NCBI GenBank assembly: GCA_029448655.1
Contig: JACCLO010000001.1
Coordinates: forward strand, 186,001-250,000
Length of the DNA: 64,000 nt
Source of the DNA: Wolfiporia cocos
Taxonomy: Eukaryota > Basidiomycota > Agaricomycetes > Polyporales > Phaeolaceae
Direction of reading: 5' to 3'
Shown piece after piece: positions 32,689 to 43,926 of the stretch (position 1 is its first letter; every line of letters starts with the position of its first letter). The notes below the pieces were generated by a model. That model was given only the letters and a program-made list of their open reading frames with translations, was not told where the DNA came from and searched no databases. The translations under genes and the position numbers were made by a program.

Positions 32689-33600
32689 TTAGTTTTTCCG
32701 GTAGTGTACATGAGTGGGGCATGAGCAGAGTGGCTTGTCACCAGTTTGTAACCCACCTACATTCACTATCCTACAAAGGAGCATCAGCCCTGCGGCCACG
32801 GAATTTCCACAGCTTGATCCATCTTGTAAGAGTGTAGCAGGGTGCATATACACAGTAGAGTCACATTGCACACTACAGTGGTAGAGGTTCAGTTCCTGAG
32901 ATTCATCTGCAAAATCCACTCATTTGCTCAGAGTGTATCTCAACTGATTATGATCTTATGAGGGTGTAACCTACTCTGGCATAACTAGACATACAGCATG
33001 CCACAGCAGTGGATGGCAGTGATTGACACTTGGTGAAAAGCTGTCATATTTTTAGTGTATCAGTAAATACTAGTAAATATCAAAAAATATATTGAGATAA
33101 CCATTTATACTAGAAGCTATCGAAAGCTAAATGCCAAGAGTCTGGGCAGTCAGATCATCAATGTCAAGACTTTTGTTGTACTCATACATACTAGTTAATA
33201 TACTCAACATATCCTCGATTAATAGAAGTTGTGACTGAGAATTTTTCGAGCAGACGTCCAGTCACAAAACTGCAAGTCGACGTCAAGTCAAAAAGTGTCT
33301 TGTGGGCAGCAACCTGGACTTTGACTTTGTTGCAAGCAGCAAGCCCAAGCACTCATGTGAGCTGGTCATTCAGTTGTGTCATAGTACAAGTACTGTCTAA
33401 TCTTGAGTCATCTGTCTCTTTTTCTTATCTCTACCTCATACTTCCACCATCTCCCAAGGTATGCATGGCTCTGGTGAGGTGATCATAGAGAAGATTGGTT
33501 GCTTCATGCAGAACACAGCAAATGAAACAAGATTCAGTGAGTATATGCATGCTCAACACTTGTCTCTGATAACTTCTGTCTGTAGATACAGACTGCAGAG
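32689..33600. other. Spacer between the Crinkler-like gene and element C
   Basis: AT-rich, with only short frames. 33231-33482 has a weak open frame and intron-like signals near 33440-33540, but no recognisable domain. It ends with the target duplication CAGAG (33596-33600) of element C. Confidence 0.4.
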
Positions 33601-33983
33601 TGACAAGGCCACTAAAACCTTAGAGCAAACTGAGGGGAGCGAAGTGGATGAACGCCAAGTTCAGACTGGGGTTTCCAGCTGAACGAGGTCTGCTATTATA
33701 CTGCTAGGTTGTTTATACATGTTTATGCTATAATGGCCGTATCTGGTAAGTAGGGAGTCTGGGGCATGACTAGGGTAGGGGTCTAAGCCAGACTATGAAA
33801 CAAGGAAGCGTAATAAGATATGAAATACGTAGCGGTCATTGTGGCCGTGTGGGAGTACGGTCATGGGTCATGATTGGGCGCGATCCGGGTCCTTCCAGTG
33901 TATGATCCGGGCCTGGCTGGGCGCCGGGAGTCTTGGGACTGGGTCGGGCTCGTTGTCGTTAGGAAAAGCTTTTGCCCATGACA
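33601..33983 (-). repeat. 3' LTR of element C
   Basis: 383 bp; on plus it begins TGACAAGG and ends CATGACA. The purine tract AAAGGGGGGG-type (minus) adjoins at 33984-33999. The pol frame enters this LTR and stops at about 33868. Confidence 0.92.
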
Positions 33984-34990
33984 TCACCCCCCCTTTAAGT
34001 TCCTCGTCCCGAGGAGTCATCGTATAGATGGTGCTGTACTCGCACGGAGGTCTAGGGATGACGAAGTCTCCTTGTTCTGCGTGATCGGAGAAGTCGTTCT
34101 CACGGAGCATCTTGTGTATGTATACGACTGGATAGTCATAATATGTGATCCCTTCAGGTTTCTTGCGCTCGATGGGTCAATGTACTTCGATCAGATACTG
34201 TCCTTTGTGAGTATCTGGATTAACGGGGAGGAAGAACTGCACCGGTTTGTCGTGCCACCAGCGTATCTTTGGACGTTCTCGCTCCATGAGTATGTCCAGG
34301 TTGGCGTACATGTTCGACACAATAGTGAGTCCGTACTTCTTCATGACGGAGTAGTGGGGTATGTCCTCTTCAGTGGGGTCGACGACTTTGGTGTTGCCAT
34401 CGGTAATGGTTCTATTTTTCCATTGCGCCCCGGGTGCTTGTGGATTCTGCTCGTAGAACTCATTAGCTTGGGTGTTCTGTACATTTTTCTTACGTTCCCA
34501 AGTCTTCGAGCCGTCCAACCACTGCACTTCATACTCTACTCGTCCTCGTTCCTCGCATGATTGGATAATCTTCGTCACCGTTATTTGTGTTTCGGGGACG
34601 GGTTGAATTCTTTGTTGTTCGAATTCTGGTTTGTGAAAGGGGGTGAGCAATACCTCGTTGAACACCGGGTGTATACCCCGCATATCAGGTGTTAATGTTA
34701 GTCTGTATGCGCCCCTGCCGATTTTGGCTGCTACCACATACGGCCCATATCTTTTGGGTGATAGCTTGCGCGACGGCGTACCCATGTGTAGGTTGGTGCC
34801 ATCGAGCCAGACCTTGTCTCCGACCTCGTACTCGCGCGATGGTTGTCGACGTCGGTCCGCGTACTTCTTCATGGCGGCTTTAGCGAGGTCTATGCTTTCA
34901 GCTGCTTTGTCCTGTACGTCCTTTAGGTGATTAGCCCAATTCTCGGTGGATAGTGACATGTCAACTTCCATTGGGACGTTAGAGCCTGTG
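33868..34990 (-). pseudogene. Element C pol, C-terminal part with chromodomain-like fold
   Basis: The frame continues from the integrase on the other side of element B. It holds a conserved C-terminal integrase region (YEVGDKVWLDG, SPKRYGPY, HPVFNEVLL) and a chromodomain-like segment (GRVEYEVQWLDGSKTWE). TGA at 34177-34179 interrupts the frame, which continues past it to about 33868 inside the 3' LTR. Chromodomains in such elements target integration to histone-marked chromatin. Confidence 0.85.
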
Positions 34991-35688
34991 TGACACAGAC
35001 TAGACTGTGGGACTCACACTATAACCTTTAGGCGACTTGAAGGTGTTGCAGAAGGTTGGTGAGGAGGCTAGTGGGCGCAAGCAGAGATGGTATGTGACTG
35101 TGCGAATGCAGAGAACAAATCTAAGGCTTATCCGCAGCGATAGCCCTACTTATATACATGTTGTGTTTGGTTACTCGAAGAGGAGCCAAACATTGAGACG
35201 GTCTGTGAGCAGACATAACTAATACAGCTAAGTCGTAAACTACAATAGACCATGTGCGCCGGTAATGGCCGCACCAGTAAGAGCGTTTGTTTGGACCGTA
35301 GGTCCATGTTGTGGAAGTGGCTGTAACTACGTTAGTAAGCCATGCATGTGATCCTTATATTCCGGTATCGGGATATGAGTAATCATGAGGGCATTGGCAT
35401 GTGATAACAAGCGGGCCGCTTATCCAATTGTACTGACATAGCCCGGTATCGGGATATGAGTAAGGCGCGTGACACCGGAGGTTAGTCCGCTGACTCATTG
35501 ACGCGTACAAACGTGTTATGTACGTGTTGTGATGTCAGGTGGACGTATACCGCGTTGTGTACGTGTTGTTTGGTTGCGTGTACGTGTAGACGGGCGCTTA
35601 GCAGCGTAAATGTCTACAAGGTCGTAGAAATACCAGATAAATAGGTAAAAATACGGGAAAAATAGTGGCATGTCCCAAATCTGTGACA
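34991..35688 (-). repeat. 3' LTR of element B
   Basis: 698 bp, TGACACAG...CTGTGACA on plus; the purine tract on minus adjoins at 35689-35701. Confidence 0.95.
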
Positions 35689-35727
35689 TTACCCCCTCTT
35701 CAGGTTTCATTGTCCCTAATGGAACGA

Positions 35728-37928
35728 TTACTTTCCTGTGGAGCCGAATCCACCAGTACCGCGTTCGGATTTAATCTTTGCAAAGTAAGATTTTCCGTGT
35801 AGTGTAATGTGCGGGTCCTTAGCAACTTCGCAGATGAGCTGAGCAATCTTATCACCGGCCCGAATATCGATAGATATATCGGAGTGATTCCGGAGAATGA
35901 TGATTACTTCGCCTTGATAATTGTGGTCGATAACGCCACCCATTACGTCTATGCCTTTTCGGGCAAGACTAGAGCGGGGGGCGATACGTCCGTAAGTGCC
36001 GAAAGGTACCTGGATCTTCAGTTTGGTGTTGTATTCTGTCTGCCCGTGGGCTGGCAGAACGTCGCCTGTTGCAGTGTACAGGTCAAACCCAACCGAGTCC
36101 TTGGTTCCCTTTTCCGGCATTCGGCCGCCTTCACCGACTACGATTTTCAAGTCCGCATTTTGGTTAATGTCCGCTGACATCCATCCCCCGTCGGGGTGTC
36201 TAACCATGCGCTGCTTAGGATCCTTCGCAAATGCTTCGCGATACTGTGGCCAGTCGTCTGGCCACGTGCATTCATCGGCTTCCCAGTCGTCGCTGTCAGG
36301 GTCGAAAACATGAACTGCTTCTTTCCTTCTAGCTGATCGCCTGAGGGGGACATCCTGCATTGGAATGGCGTGTGAAGCCTTGTATTCCTGCAGAATGTCG
36401 TACGCCGTGTCGAGATCGGCTTCGCGTACCCAGGAGTCGTCATTGATACCGAACCCTTTCCATCGGATTCTGTATTCAACTCTTCCTGCACGGAGACGAT
36501 GATCTAAGATCTTCTCGACTTCCCATACTTCCTCGCCGTCGACCATTTCTGGTTGAGGCTCTGGTTTTTTCTGATGCACAGGGTCCTTGTACATGACTAA
36601 CTTAGAAGCGTGGAATACGGGGTGGTAAGCCCTGTATTGCTCGTCCATGTGTACCCTAAAGGTGACCGGAGATAATTGTTCAATTATCTTAAATGGTCCC
36701 AGATAGCGTGGACTAAGACTTCTTTCGGAGTCTTGCCAGCTACGGGCGTCAACGAGGACTTTGTCGCCGACTTTAAACGGTACCGAGCGCTTGTGTTGAT
36801 CATAGTACCAAGACCAGCGTTCGGCAGCCAATTTCATTGCTGCCTTAGCTTGTTCTTGTGCTGACCATCGTTCGTAAGCAATGACATTTAGGTCCGTGTA
36901 TTGTGTTGGACGTAAATTCGTAGGTCCTGCATTAGGGTGCCTTCCTAGTTCGACAAAGAATGGGCTATTCTTTGTTGTCTCACTAGCCGCGTTGTTGTAC
37001 GCGAATTCAGCCGTAGGGAGAAACCATGACCAATTATCCTTTTGAATAACATCGATGTAACATCTAAGATATTGTTCCAGGATCTGGTTAACTCTCTCCG
37101 TCTGGCCATCCGCTTGCGGGTGATAGGCGGTTGTCATTGACCGTTGGATTCCCAATTGCTCACACCATCCCTTGAATAAGGCGGCTGCGAATTGCGGGCC
37201 TCTATCCGAAATTATTTGTTTCGGAAGTCCGTGGTTCGGATAAATCCGAAGGTACAGGAGGTTCGCTAATTCTTTTGCCGTTATCTTGTCCGACGTGGGA
37301 ATGAAATGTGCTCGTTTGGTAAGCCGGTCCACTATTACCATAATAGCATTGAATTGTTTCAATTCGCCGCTGGGTGGTAGGTGGACGATAAGGTCAATTG
37401 TGACGGTGTCCCAAGGTGCTTCCGGGACTGGGAGCGGTTGCAGGGGTCCGTACGGGGTCTGGTTGTGGTTCTTCATGTGTTGACATGTGTCACAACCTTC
37501 CACGTATTGCTTTACCATCGTGGTCATTCCAGGCCACCAGTAATTACGTGATAGAAGTTCATAGGTCTTCCATCGTCCGAAGTGTCCGGCAGTCACATGG
37601 TCATGATGTAACTCCAGAATCTTCGTGCGCAATTCCTTAGGCTCCTTTGGAACGTACACTTTTCCTCGTCTGAGGAGTAATCCGGCCTCCATGTTCCATT
37701 CCTGAAGATCTTTACCGAATTCCTTGGGACCACTTTTCAGTAGTTCCTGGTAATCTTTGGTAATTTGATCGTTCATGAGGGCTTGTCGGATTTGTCGGAG
37801 GAGGTCTTCGTCGCCTGATTGTATCTCCTGCTGTGACACTTCTAGCGCCCTAACCGTGAAGTATTCCGGTTTCAGCAAAATTTGATCGCGATTATCGAGT
37901 TCCACCCCCTCTTCATGGTCTGGCCTCC
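35728..37928 (-). CDS. pol: Element B pol, second half: integrase, chromodomain, dUTPase
   Basis: Open frame 35728-37905 (725 aa from the first Met; a little more upstream to the solo LTR). Contains the HHCC zinc module (HHDHVTAGH, GCDTCQ), the integrase core (TIDLI, SDRGPQF, QTERVNQ), the chromodomain (VEYRIRWKGF) and a dUTPase with all five motifs ending RGTGGFGSTGK. About 99% like A and E by eye. In an undisturbed element this is continuous with RNase H; here the solo LTR at 37929 cuts it off from any known start, so it is unlikely to be made. Confidence 0.93.
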
Positions 37929-38585
37929 TGTCACAAGAAATAATTTGTGATTTTTCCCTTATTTTTGCGCTTTTTATTCCGATTTTTAGGCTTGTTAGAC
38001 CGACGCTGGAGGTATCACGTGCATAGGTAGATAAGTCTTCATCTTATCTCGTTATCTCTACAGGTCACGTTGTTATATCTAGAGTCACGGGTAGTTACCT
38101 CGTCATATGACTGTCACTTAGTTGTTACTGTAGGCACATGATCCTGATGCGCACAGACCGTCACTTTAGGGTAGACAAAAGGTCTTTAGCTAGAGGTCTC
38201 CTACATGTATATATACTGGCGACGTCTGAGGCTACTCCTCAGACTTAAGATTTTGGCCTAGGGGGCGTGTCCCCTGGTCACCTCTTTATATCCCTCTGCT
38301 GTCTGTCCTCGCGTGCAGGGTCCTTGACGACAAAGCCTGCTGCGTCCTACTTGGGCGTGGGGGCTCCTATTCATTGCATCCATCTTGTCTTTTCTCTATT
38401 ACCTTGCTAGTCTGGGGGCGTACCGGTACACTCATGGGTCGGTACCTCAGGCAATACGGCAGGACCTCTCAATAGAGGTGCCTTCTTGTTCTCCGCCTAT
38501 GGAGGATGGGGGGCTATTGGAGATAGGATAGGGCGGGTATGGGGGTTCCCCGTTAGGACGGGTGGCACGGATGGTTTCCGTGTCA
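37929..38585 (+). repeat. Solo LTR inserted in pol of element B
   Basis: 657 bp, starts TGTCACAAGAAAT, ends TTCCGTGTCA, flanked by CCTCC (37924-37928 and 38586-38590). Terminal hairpin CACGGA 38566-38571 / TCCGTG 38577-38582. TATATATA lies near 38210, and a shared U3 motif GCGCACAGACC...TTTAGGG at 38148-38172. Removing it with one CCTCC restores the pol frame as in E. Confidence 0.93.
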
Positions 38586-40934
38586 CCTCCGTGACAGAGG
38601 GTCAGCCGTGAGCATTGTTTTACCGGGTTTGTGGCACATGGTGAAGTTGAACCTTGTCAGGTAAAGACTCCAACGTGCCTGTCTCCGGGTTAGCCGTTGT
38701 GCCGATTTGAAATATGTCAGATTGAGATGATCCGACCATACTTCAAATTTGTGTGGGTGTCCTTCGAGGTAATGTCTCCATTCCTCTAGAGCGCGGATGA
38801 TTGCAAGCAACTCCTTATCGTAAATCTCATAGTTCCTTTCGGGTGCTGATAGAGATTTCGAGTAAAAGGCTACCGGGTGCCAGAGCTTATCCTCCGAAGA
38901 GTATTGTGATAGCACCGCACCAGTTGCGTAATCGGAAGAATCCGCTTCCACGCGGAACGGGGACTCCTGATCTGGGATCCGGAGTATTGGAGCCGATGTG
39001 AAAGCTTCCTTGAGAGTTTGGAAGGCTTCCGCTTGTTCGGGTCCCCAGTTCCACTGCGTGTTTTTCTTGGACAGTTCGGTTAACGGCTTAACCACTTTGG
39101 AGAAGTCTTTAATGAACCGACGGTAATAGTTGGCAAAGCCAACAAAGGCCTGGACGTCCTTCACCTTGGCAGGTGTAGGCCAGTCCATTACGCCGGCTAC
39201 CTTCTTAGGGTCCATTTCGACTTTTCCTTTGGAAATGATCATTCCCAGGTATTCAATACTGCTTTGTTCGAAGAAGCACTTTTCAGGCTTCGCGAACAAG
39301 TCGTTGTCTTGCAAGATTTGTAATACTTGCTTGACAATACGACGGTGTTCCAACAGGTCGTTTCCGAACACAAGGATGTCGTCTAGGTAGACAATGACCT
39401 TTCCTTCTCTGATAAGGTCACCTAGGATATCGTTCATCATGTGTTGGAACGTGCTGGGTGCATTACAAAAACCGAAGTACATGACTACGGCTTCGTAAAG
39501 GCCGTTAGGTGTAATGAATGCGGTCTTCCATTCATCTCCCTCCTTGATTCTTACGTTGTTGTAACCCCAACGCAAGTCGAGCTTCGTAAATATCGAAGCC
39601 TGGCTAAGCTTATCGACAAGCTCGTCTATGCGTGGGAGAGGGTACCTATTTTTAATGGTCAAGTCGTTTACTTTTCGGTAATCGACTACCATTCGGGCTC
39701 CGCCGTCTTTTTTAGGGACGAAGAAGACCGGGCTCGCGATCGGGGATTTTGAGTCTCGGATGTAGCCCTTCCGTAACTCCTCCTGAATCCACTGATCTAG
39801 CGAGTTCGCTTCCTGAGGAGACATCTTGTATGCCTTACTCGGGGGCGGTAGTACCGCGTCATCGGGGAAGTCGATGGCGTGGTCGTATGGTTTCCGCTCG
39901 GGCATCCTTTCGGATGCGCGTTGAGAAAATACCGTGGGACCAAACTCCTGGTATTCCTCCGGAACCAAGGATTTCCATTTCTGGAGATCCGCATCTGTCA
40001 GGAATTCATCATCTGACTTCTCCGTTATCGACTGAATGGCGTCGATAAGGAGTTCCGTTCCTTCGTCAAGGGTGTTCACCCAAGCGACAAAGGGATTCTC
40101 GGGCTCCTCTAAGCCGAGAAAATCTATTGGAAAGTCGTTGATGATCTGATAGATGTTGCGGGGTTCGATTTCATCTTCTTCCTCAGAAATTGAAACCCGT
40201 TTGCCATGTTTGCATTTTTCCGTACACCGATATGTGAAGGTTCCTTCCGGCCAATTGAAGTCCGGGTTGTGTTTCAGGAACCAGTCATATCCGAGGATCA
40301 CATCCGCATTCTGTACGTCCATTACGTACAAGAATTCGGTGGACTTGTGTTCCTCGTGCACCATATAAGCTTTTACTGCCATGTTGATATTTCCGGCGGT
40401 ATTAGAGGTACCGTCGGCGTTGCGAATCTCTAGAGGTGAAGGTAGTTTCTGGGTAACTAACTTTTCCTCATGGACGAGTTTCTTATCAATGACGCTTATT
40501 GATGCACCGGTGTCGATTAATGCCATGGCGTTAACTTTCTTTCCATATACCCACAATTCTTCTTCGATGGAAAATGATTTATTGTCGTCTCGAGAATCAT
40601 TTCCGTGTACATTATACAAAGTAAAAAACTTCAGCGCGGTGGGGTCAGGATGAAAGTATTGTACAGGAGGGGCACGTGTAGCTAGTGTCCTTGTCCTCCG
40701 GGCAAGGTCCGTTGCCGAGTTGCCGAATATACCGAGATGGGATACCGGGTGACGTACGACCGCCTTATCTTCCCACAAGATAAGGGGTCTCTGTGAAGCC
40801 TCTTCGTAGAGGTGCGCTTCTTCGGGGCGCTGTACACTCCCAGCCGCTTCGGGGCTGGTGTGTTCTTCACAGAACGTCTTCGAGACGTGTGGTTGGGGCG
40901 AGGGGAACCGAGATAGTTCCGACGCTGGCGACAT
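38583..40934 (-). CDS. pol: Element B pol, first half: protease, RT, RNase H
   Basis: 783 codons starting inside the last 105 bases of gag, in the frame one base ahead (+1). Contains the aspartic protease (ALIDTGASISVID near 40520), RT with YLDD near 39390, and RNase H up to ADPLSRR. It then runs into the solo LTR. The frame is intact to that point. The ATG at 40934 lies inside the overlap, so either +1 frameshifting or reinitiation could produce Pol; I see no classical slippery site. Protease is continuous with RT, unlike in A. Confidence 0.93.
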   Translation of the reverse strand: MSPASELSRFPSPQPHVSKTFCEEHTSPEAAGSVQRPEEAHLYEEASQRPLILWEDKAVVRHPVSHLGIFGNSATDLARRTRTLATRAPPVQYFHPDPTALKFFTLYNVHGNDSRDDNKSFSIEEELWVYGKKVNAMALIDTGASISVIDKKLVHEEKLVTQKLPSPLEIRNADGTSNTAGNINMAVKAYMVHEEHKSTEFLYVMDVQNADVILGYDWFLKHNPDFNWPEGTFTYRCTEKCKHGKRVSISEEEDEIEPRNIYQIINDFPIDFLGLEEPENPFVAWVNTLDEGTELLIDAIQSITEKSDDEFLTDADLQKWKSLVPEEYQEFGPTVFSQRASERMPERKPYDHAIDFPDDAVLPPPSKAYKMSPQEANSLDQWIQEELRKGYIRDSKSPIASPVFFVPKKDGGARMVVDYRKVNDLTIKNRYPLPRIDELVDKLSQASIFTKLDLRWGYNNVRIKEGDEWKTAFITPNGLYEAVVMYFGFCNAPSTFQHMMNDILGDLIREGKVIVYLDDILVFGNDLLEHRRIVKQVLQILQDNDLFAKPEKCFFEQSSIEYLGMIISKGKVEMDPKKVAGVMDWPTPAKVKDVQAFVGFANYYRRFIKDFSKVVKPLTELSKKNTQWNWGPEQAEAFQTLKEAFTSAPILRIPDQESPFRVEADSSDYATGAVLSQYSSEDKLWHPVAFYSKSLSAPERNYEIYDKELLAIIRALEEWRHYLEGHPHKFEVWSDHLNLTYFKSAQRLTRRQARWSLYLTRFNFTMCHKPGKTMLTADPLSRR

Positions 40935-42855
40935 TGGTGGCGGGGGCCGAGGTTCCTGCTGAGCTTGAGTCAGCCGTCACTTCTTCCCAGATCGTTCGGG
41001 CACGATACGTCTTGCCATCCGCGGGGGGCGCCGAGTACGGCTTCTTGCCAGAAGCCTGTCCCTTTCCACTACCCGAAGGAGCAACCGTGGTCTTTCCAGA
41101 CGCAGCGGCTGCACCCTTCGCCCTTTGTTGTTCGGCCCGCTGAGCGGCAGGCACGAACATTCCCGCAGCCTTGTCCGCGGCAAGCTTAGGACACTTGGTG
41201 TGATAGTGTCCCGTCTGCTTGCAGTAGGTGCAGACGGCATTGGCGGTGTCGGCGGGGGCTTTGGCGGGCGCCTTTCCCTTATCCTTCTTTTTCTCCGACT
41301 TCTTTGCAGAAGCGGAGGACGTCTCCTTCTTTTCGGCAGGTGCCGAGTCCTTCTTGCCGGCCTTCTCAAAGATCGAGCCCTTTATCTTGTCTGGATATGA
41401 CGTTTGGTACATTTCCAGGGCAAAGTCGATGAGGGGTTCGATGTCGGTTGGGGCCTTGAAGAACGGGGTCTTGCCGAGGACATTTAAGGTGTCCTTAACC
41501 TTTTCGGGGAGTGTTTCGGTGAACTCCCACACCAGGGTCTCGTTGGCGGTTTCCGATAGGCGACCGAGGGTGCGGAACCGTTCGCAGTAATTGAAATAGT
41601 TCGATTCGGCGAGTTCCTTGCCCTTGGTACCGTAATAGCCTCGGATCTCCTTTTTCGCGATTTCCTTGTCCGTCATTTTACCGTATTGGACCATCACTGA
41701 CTTGGTGAAGTCCTCCCATGTGCCGAGGGGTTCGCCGTTTCCTGCCTTTTTGATAAGAGGCGAGAAAAATTTGTAGGCGTCCCCGGTTACTCGGAACAGG
41801 GCGGTGGTAATGCGGTCGTGGTCGTCGTAAACCCGGAGAGTGCCGAAATAAAGACCCATTTTCTCCACCCATTCTTGCGCGGTCACCTTTCCAGATGACC
41901 CGGAGAATTTGGGGGGAGGGGGGATTTTCAGGTTTTGAGGCAGACCTGGAATCTGCGGGGCGACGGCTGCTGCAGTAACGGCTGCAGCTTGTGCGGCGGC
42001 AGCGGCCTCGGCTGCGCGGGTTTGAGCGGTGGTGGGGGCCGGTGCTGGTTCTTCCGGTGGCGTGCGGACGCCGGGAGGGTTGGGAACGGAGGGATTCTTG
42101 CGGCTCCTCCGCAGTTCTTCCTCAACCTTCTCCATGCGTTCGGCGAACGCATCCTCGAGGTCGTCGAGCCGGGACCGGTAGTCCTTCCGGAGATCTTTCT
42201 CCATTGCGGAGAACTTGGCGGTGTACTCCTGCCGGAGTTCCTTGCCAAGGTCCACCAGAGTGGACAGTACCTCGTTGCGGACCGAATTGACCGCTTCGTG
42301 TAGCTCGTCTTGGGCCTTTTGTTCGATTATCCTGGATTGCCCAGCCAGGGAGTCGATTCTGCCATGGATTCGCTCCAGGCGGGCGTGCACCATTCGACCG
42401 AGGGTCTCGGCCGTGTCGTGACTGATTGCCGCGCTTCGTTGTACGGCGGCATCAAGGATTGCCCCATGGAGGGGTCCATCCACTTTGTGGTGCTCCTCCT
42501 CTGGGAGGTACGCCTTGAGGCCTGTTTCGACCTCGGCATTGGTTCGTCGTGCAGGACCCGAAAACTCCATTTCTAGAGTTGTTACGGGTCTGAGGGGACG
42601 GGTGTGGCGGGCCGGGGGGTATCCGGAGATAGGGGTGCCTGGACGCGTTCCCATGGGGTTGGTCGGGGAGTCCCTTTGTGGCGGGACATACTTGAGTTCT
42701 TCTTCCTCTTCCTCTTCCTCCTCTTCGCTTAGGTGCTCTAGGGTCACCAGGGGTTGAGTCCCTGAGGTCCCTGCTTCCGGGGTTACCGGACCTTCTGAGC
42801 GGAGGCGCATCTTACGAGGGGCGAGGGGAGTGCTGACGGAGGAGGTGGAAGACAT
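40867..42855 (-). CDS. gag: Gag of element B, intact, 662 aa
   Basis: ATG at 42855. N-terminal part with an acidic Glu run (about residues 38-50); a long charged coiled-coil part (about 140-250); an Ala/Pro-rich linker; the retrotransposon capsid domain at about 310-490 (WVEKMGLYFGTL, TGDAYKFFSPLI, YFNYCERFRTLGRL); a Lys-rich stretch; and a CCHC zinc knuckle CTYCKQTGHYHTKC at about 541-554. It would form the particle and bind the RNA. An out-of-frame ATG lies about 40 bases upstream (minus). This is the reference gag for the family. Confidence 0.93.
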   Translation of the reverse strand: MSSTSSVSTPLAPRKMRLRSEGPVTPEAGTSGTQPLVTLEHLSEEEEEEEEEELKYVPPQRDSPTNPMGTRPGTPISGYPPARHTRPLRPVTTLEMEFSGPARRTNAEVETGLKAYLPEEEHHKVDGPLHGAILDAAVQRSAAISHDTAETLGRMVHARLERIHGRIDSLAGQSRIIEQKAQDELHEAVNSVRNEVLSTLVDLGKELRQEYTAKFSAMEKDLRKDYRSRLDDLEDAFAERMEKVEEELRRSRKNPSVPNPPGVRTPPEEPAPAPTTAQTRAAEAAAAAQAAAVTAAAVAPQIPGLPQNLKIPPPPKFSGSSGKVTAQEWVEKMGLYFGTLRVYDDHDRITTALFRVTGDAYKFFSPLIKKAGNGEPLGTWEDFTKSVMVQYGKMTDKEIAKKEIRGYYGTKGKELAESNYFNYCERFRTLGRLSETANETLVWEFTETLPEKVKDTLNVLGKTPFFKAPTDIEPLIDFALEMYQTSYPDKIKGSIFEKAGKKDSAPAEKKETSSASAKKSEKKKDKGKAPAKAPADTANAVCTYCKQTGHYHTKCPKLAADKAAGMFVPAAQRAEQQRAKGAAAASGKTTVAPSGSGKGQASGKKPYSAPPADGKTYRARTIWEEVTADSSSAGTSAPATNVASVGTISVPLAPTTRLEDVL

Positions 42856-43002
42856 TTTTGTTGAATCTGTTTGTGACGAATGTTAGTTTCCGGTTACTCA
42901 TTGTCTTAGATTCTTAAGAAGGGATTTGGTTTGAAAGCTGCAACTTTCGTTATAGATCACACTCGCACTCTATTTCAGAGTTAAAAGATGATAGTATTTC
43001 TA

Positions 43003-43926
43003 CTATACAATCGCAAGTATATCCTCCTCTACCGAAGTAGTTGAGGGCCCTGCCACCTTGTCAGGTGGTGTTACACCGAAGGCAAAAGTAATTTGTAGCG
43101 CTACGCATTCTGCTACGATACGAGCCAAGTCCGTACGCCAATCCAAAAAGGAAATGCTGCCGAGCTGTTTACAGTACTTTTTCATAATTCTCCAGTCTCT
43201 ATTGGTGATCCTCCCCCGTCTCGCTCTATCTTTTACGTTATCCACCAAGTCCTCTAATTCTACTACCATAGTATGGAAACGCATGTCGTTTTCCATATGG
43301 AAGCCTGGGTAATTAGGGGGGTGGTTGGCGAGAGGCGTGAGACGAGTGAGAGTGCCTTCTAGCATGGGAATAACTTGATCGCATGCTTGGAGAGGCTTCT
43401 TCTTCCCGAAGACGAGGGAAGGGTCGAGAATCTTGTGGTTGGTCGGAACGGTAGGTCCGGCCGCCGGGCTGGAGAGACGGAGGGCCAGTGAAGAAGCTGC
43501 TTGCTTGGCTTCCTTGGCGGCTTGTTTGGCGGCGATTCGCTTATTCAGCTTATCGCGGGCGAGCTTGAGCTTGTTGAGTTCGCGGAGTTCAATGAGGTTC
43601 TCCATGGCGGTAATGGAAGCGGCTAGCTTCTCTTCCTCTGTCCAGATACGCTTAGCGAGCGGAACTGGTTTGGGAGGTCGAGGAGCGGGTTTCCCAGCCT
43701 CAGCGATGTGCTTTGGCATGTGGACGGGAATCTCCCAAAGATGGAGTTTCCCCGTGTAATCTTCCTTTACAGGAAGCGTGTAGGTGACGTCCTCTGCCCG
43801 AGGAATGTCGGTGGTGTCGATGCGGCTGAGAAGAGACCGCTTCGCCGGCTTAACGTAAGGGGCAGTGGAGGAGCCACGGGTGCGACGGGTAACGCGGGGC
43901 ATGATTCTAGAAAGTGCAGCTTTCAT
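43003..43926 (-). CDS. ORF1 of element B: accessory protein upstream of gag, 307 aa
   Basis: Intact and nearly identical to ORF1 of element A (a handful of substitutions such as Gln/Ala and Ser/Thr, no indels). Basic N-terminus, LHLWEIP motif, Pro-rich linker, long Lys/Ala/Glu helix, C-terminal helices with NRDWRIMKKYCKQLG. It ends 147 bases before the gag ATG, so gag is the second ORF on a full-length RNA. No known domain recognised. Confidence 0.8.
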   Translation of the reverse strand: MKAALSRIMPRVTRRTRGSSTAPYVKPAKRSLLSRIDTTDIPRAEDVTYTLPVKEDYTGKLHLWEIPVHMPKHIAEAGKPAPRPPKPVPLAKRIWTEEEKLAASITAMENLIELRELNKLKLARDKLNKRIAAKQAAKEAKQAASSLALRLSSPAAGPTVPTNHKILDPSLVFGKKKPLQACDQVIPMLEGTLTRLTPLANHPPNYPGFHMENDMRFHTMVVELEDLVDNVKDRARRGRITNRDWRIMKKYCKQLGSISFLDWRTDLARIVAECVALQITFAFGVTPPDKVAGPSTTSVEEDILAIV

